From contig CABQNA010000099.1 of the NCBI GenBank assembly GCA_902465425.1, positions 1 to 5,952 on the forward strand: a stretch of DNA of 5,952 nucleotides, written 5' to 3'. The DNA comes from an uncultured Collinsella sp. (GTDB taxonomy: Bacteria; Actinomycetota; Coriobacteriia; Coriobacteriales; Coriobacteriaceae). Positions 5,735-5,952 of the stretch are shown here, one piece after another; within the stretch, counting starts at the first letter, position 1, and each line of letters begins with the position of its first letter. The notes under the pieces are model-generated. The model ran no database searches. It saw nothing but the letters and a program-made list of their open reading frames with translations, and was not told the origin of the DNA. The translations under genes and the position numbers were made by a program.

Positions 5735-5765
5735 CAAACGTTGACAGTTTGTTACGGAGTTCCGT
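5735..5765. repeat. Two adjacent inverted repeats in the divergent intergenic region (possible operators)
   Basis: CAAAC (5735-5739) and GTTTG (5747-5751) flank a 7-base spacer that contains TTGACA, and ACGGA (5754-5758) and TCCGT (5761-5765) flank a 2-base spacer. They lie side by side about 65-95 bases upstream of livK copy 2, between two divergent genes, a usual place for a regulator to bind. The arms are only five bases each, so chance is a real possibility. TTGACA looks like a perfect -35 box on the plus strand, but no convincing -10 follows at 16-18 bases. Confidence 0.3.
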
Positions 5766-5776
5766 TTGTAGCGAGC

Positions 5777-5794
5777 ATGTTTCCAATGTTTCCG
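5777..5794. repeat. Tandem pair of 9-base repeats
   Basis: ATGTTTCCA (5777-5785) is followed directly by ATGTTTCCG (5786-5794), eight of nine bases identical, with a third partial GTTTC at 5799-5803. The pair lies in the divergent spacer. Its role is unknown. Confidence 0.35.
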
Positions 5795-5861
5795 CAGCGT
5801 TTCGGGGGTGCCGTTTTGTGCGACTCCTGTTGCCTGGCGAGCACGCGCCCTCGGTTCACGC

Positions 5862-5867
5862 TAGAAT
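5862..5867 (+). promoter_or_regulatory. Candidate -10 element for the right-end gene
   Basis: TAGAAT matches the consensus TATAAT at five of six positions and lies 54 bases before the ATG at 5922, a sensible distance. I see no good -35 hexamer at 16-18 bases upstream (the region is GC-rich), so this is a tentative call. Confidence 0.3.
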
Positions 5868-5921
5868 GCACTCAACCTTTAAGCGGTTAATCCATCCATA
5901 AGATGCACGAAGGAGCTATCT

Positions 5922-5952
5922 ATGAGCGAACCCCTGCGCACCGTGAACGTCG
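5922..5952 (+). CDS. Start of an unidentified divergent gene (cut by window edge)
   Basis: ATG opens ten codons, MSEPLRTVNV, and the frame runs off the window. A good ribosome binding site, GAAGGAG (5909-5915), sits six bases before it, which makes a real start likely even though the protein is too short to identify. It is transcribed away from the liv cluster, so the 250-base spacer serves both sides. Ten residues do not support any family name, and there is no evidence that it belongs to the transporter. Confidence 0.65.
   Translation, partial: MSEPLRTVNV

Noticed and set aside
5672..5737. A 22-residue N-terminal extension of livK copy 2.
   Set aside because: It would put a hydrophilic stretch with no signal character in front of a normal lipoprotein signal, and the ATG at 5671 has a strong ribosome binding site.
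5741..5769. A plus-strand promoter starting from the perfect TTGACA at 5741-5746.
   Set aside because: The hexamers at 16-18 bases downstream (CGTTTG, GTTTGT, TTTGTA) do not resemble TATAAT, and the site is about 180 bases from the ATG at 5922.
4385..5890. A 501-codon open frame on the plus strand.
   Set aside because: It is antisense to livK copy 2 and runs into intergenic DNA at both ends. The translation has no recognisable family features and has no good ribosome binding site.
1..5952. Search for CRISPR arrays, tRNA or rRNA genes, insertion sequences and attachment sites.
   Set aside because: By eye I see no regularly spaced repeats with spacers, no tRNA-like or rRNA-like stretches, and no transposase-like frames on either strand.

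Overview
The window holds an almost complete branched-chain amino acid (LIV-type) ABC importer locus on the minus strand. In transcription order, right to left, it reads: substrate-binding lipoprotein (livK-like copy 2), a second substrate-binding lipoprotein (livK-like copy 1), permease livH, permease livM, ATPase livG, and the first 29 codons of ATPase livF, which runs off the left edge. At the far right a divergent plus-strand gene begins and is cut after ten codons.

The organism is probably a GC-rich Gram-positive of the Actinomycetota. A gut Coriobacteriia such as Collinsella would fit: GC-rich codon third positions, lipoprotein binding proteins with twin-arginine-like signal peptides, and strong GGAGG-type ribosome binding sites. 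This assignment is an inference from style, not from a marker gene.

Layout: 1-87 livF 5' end; 88-948 livG; 938-2026 livM; 2027-2908 livH; 2909-3047 intercistronic spacer with a 13-bp stem-loop; 3048-4235 livK copy 1; 4236-4504 AT-rich spacer with two leader hairpins, a 10-bp phased repeat array and an inverted repeat just after livK copy 2; 4505-5671 livK copy 2; 5672-5921 divergent intergenic region; 5922-5952 start of an unidentified gene.

How it works: the two binding proteins would be lipid-anchored outside the membrane and would deliver amino acids to one LivH/LivM channel driven by LivG/LivF, as E. coli LivJ and LivK share LivHMGF. livH-livM-livG-livF are packed with no gaps or an 11-base overlap, which suggests translational coupling. 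Each livK gene sits apart, with its own spacer, leader hairpin and downstream stem-loop. That suggests the binding proteins are made in larger amounts than the membrane parts and may be separately controlled.

The gene content is well known and I see no new system. The points worth a second look are in the spacers, the duplicated binding proteins, their Tat-like signals and the LivG N-terminal extension.
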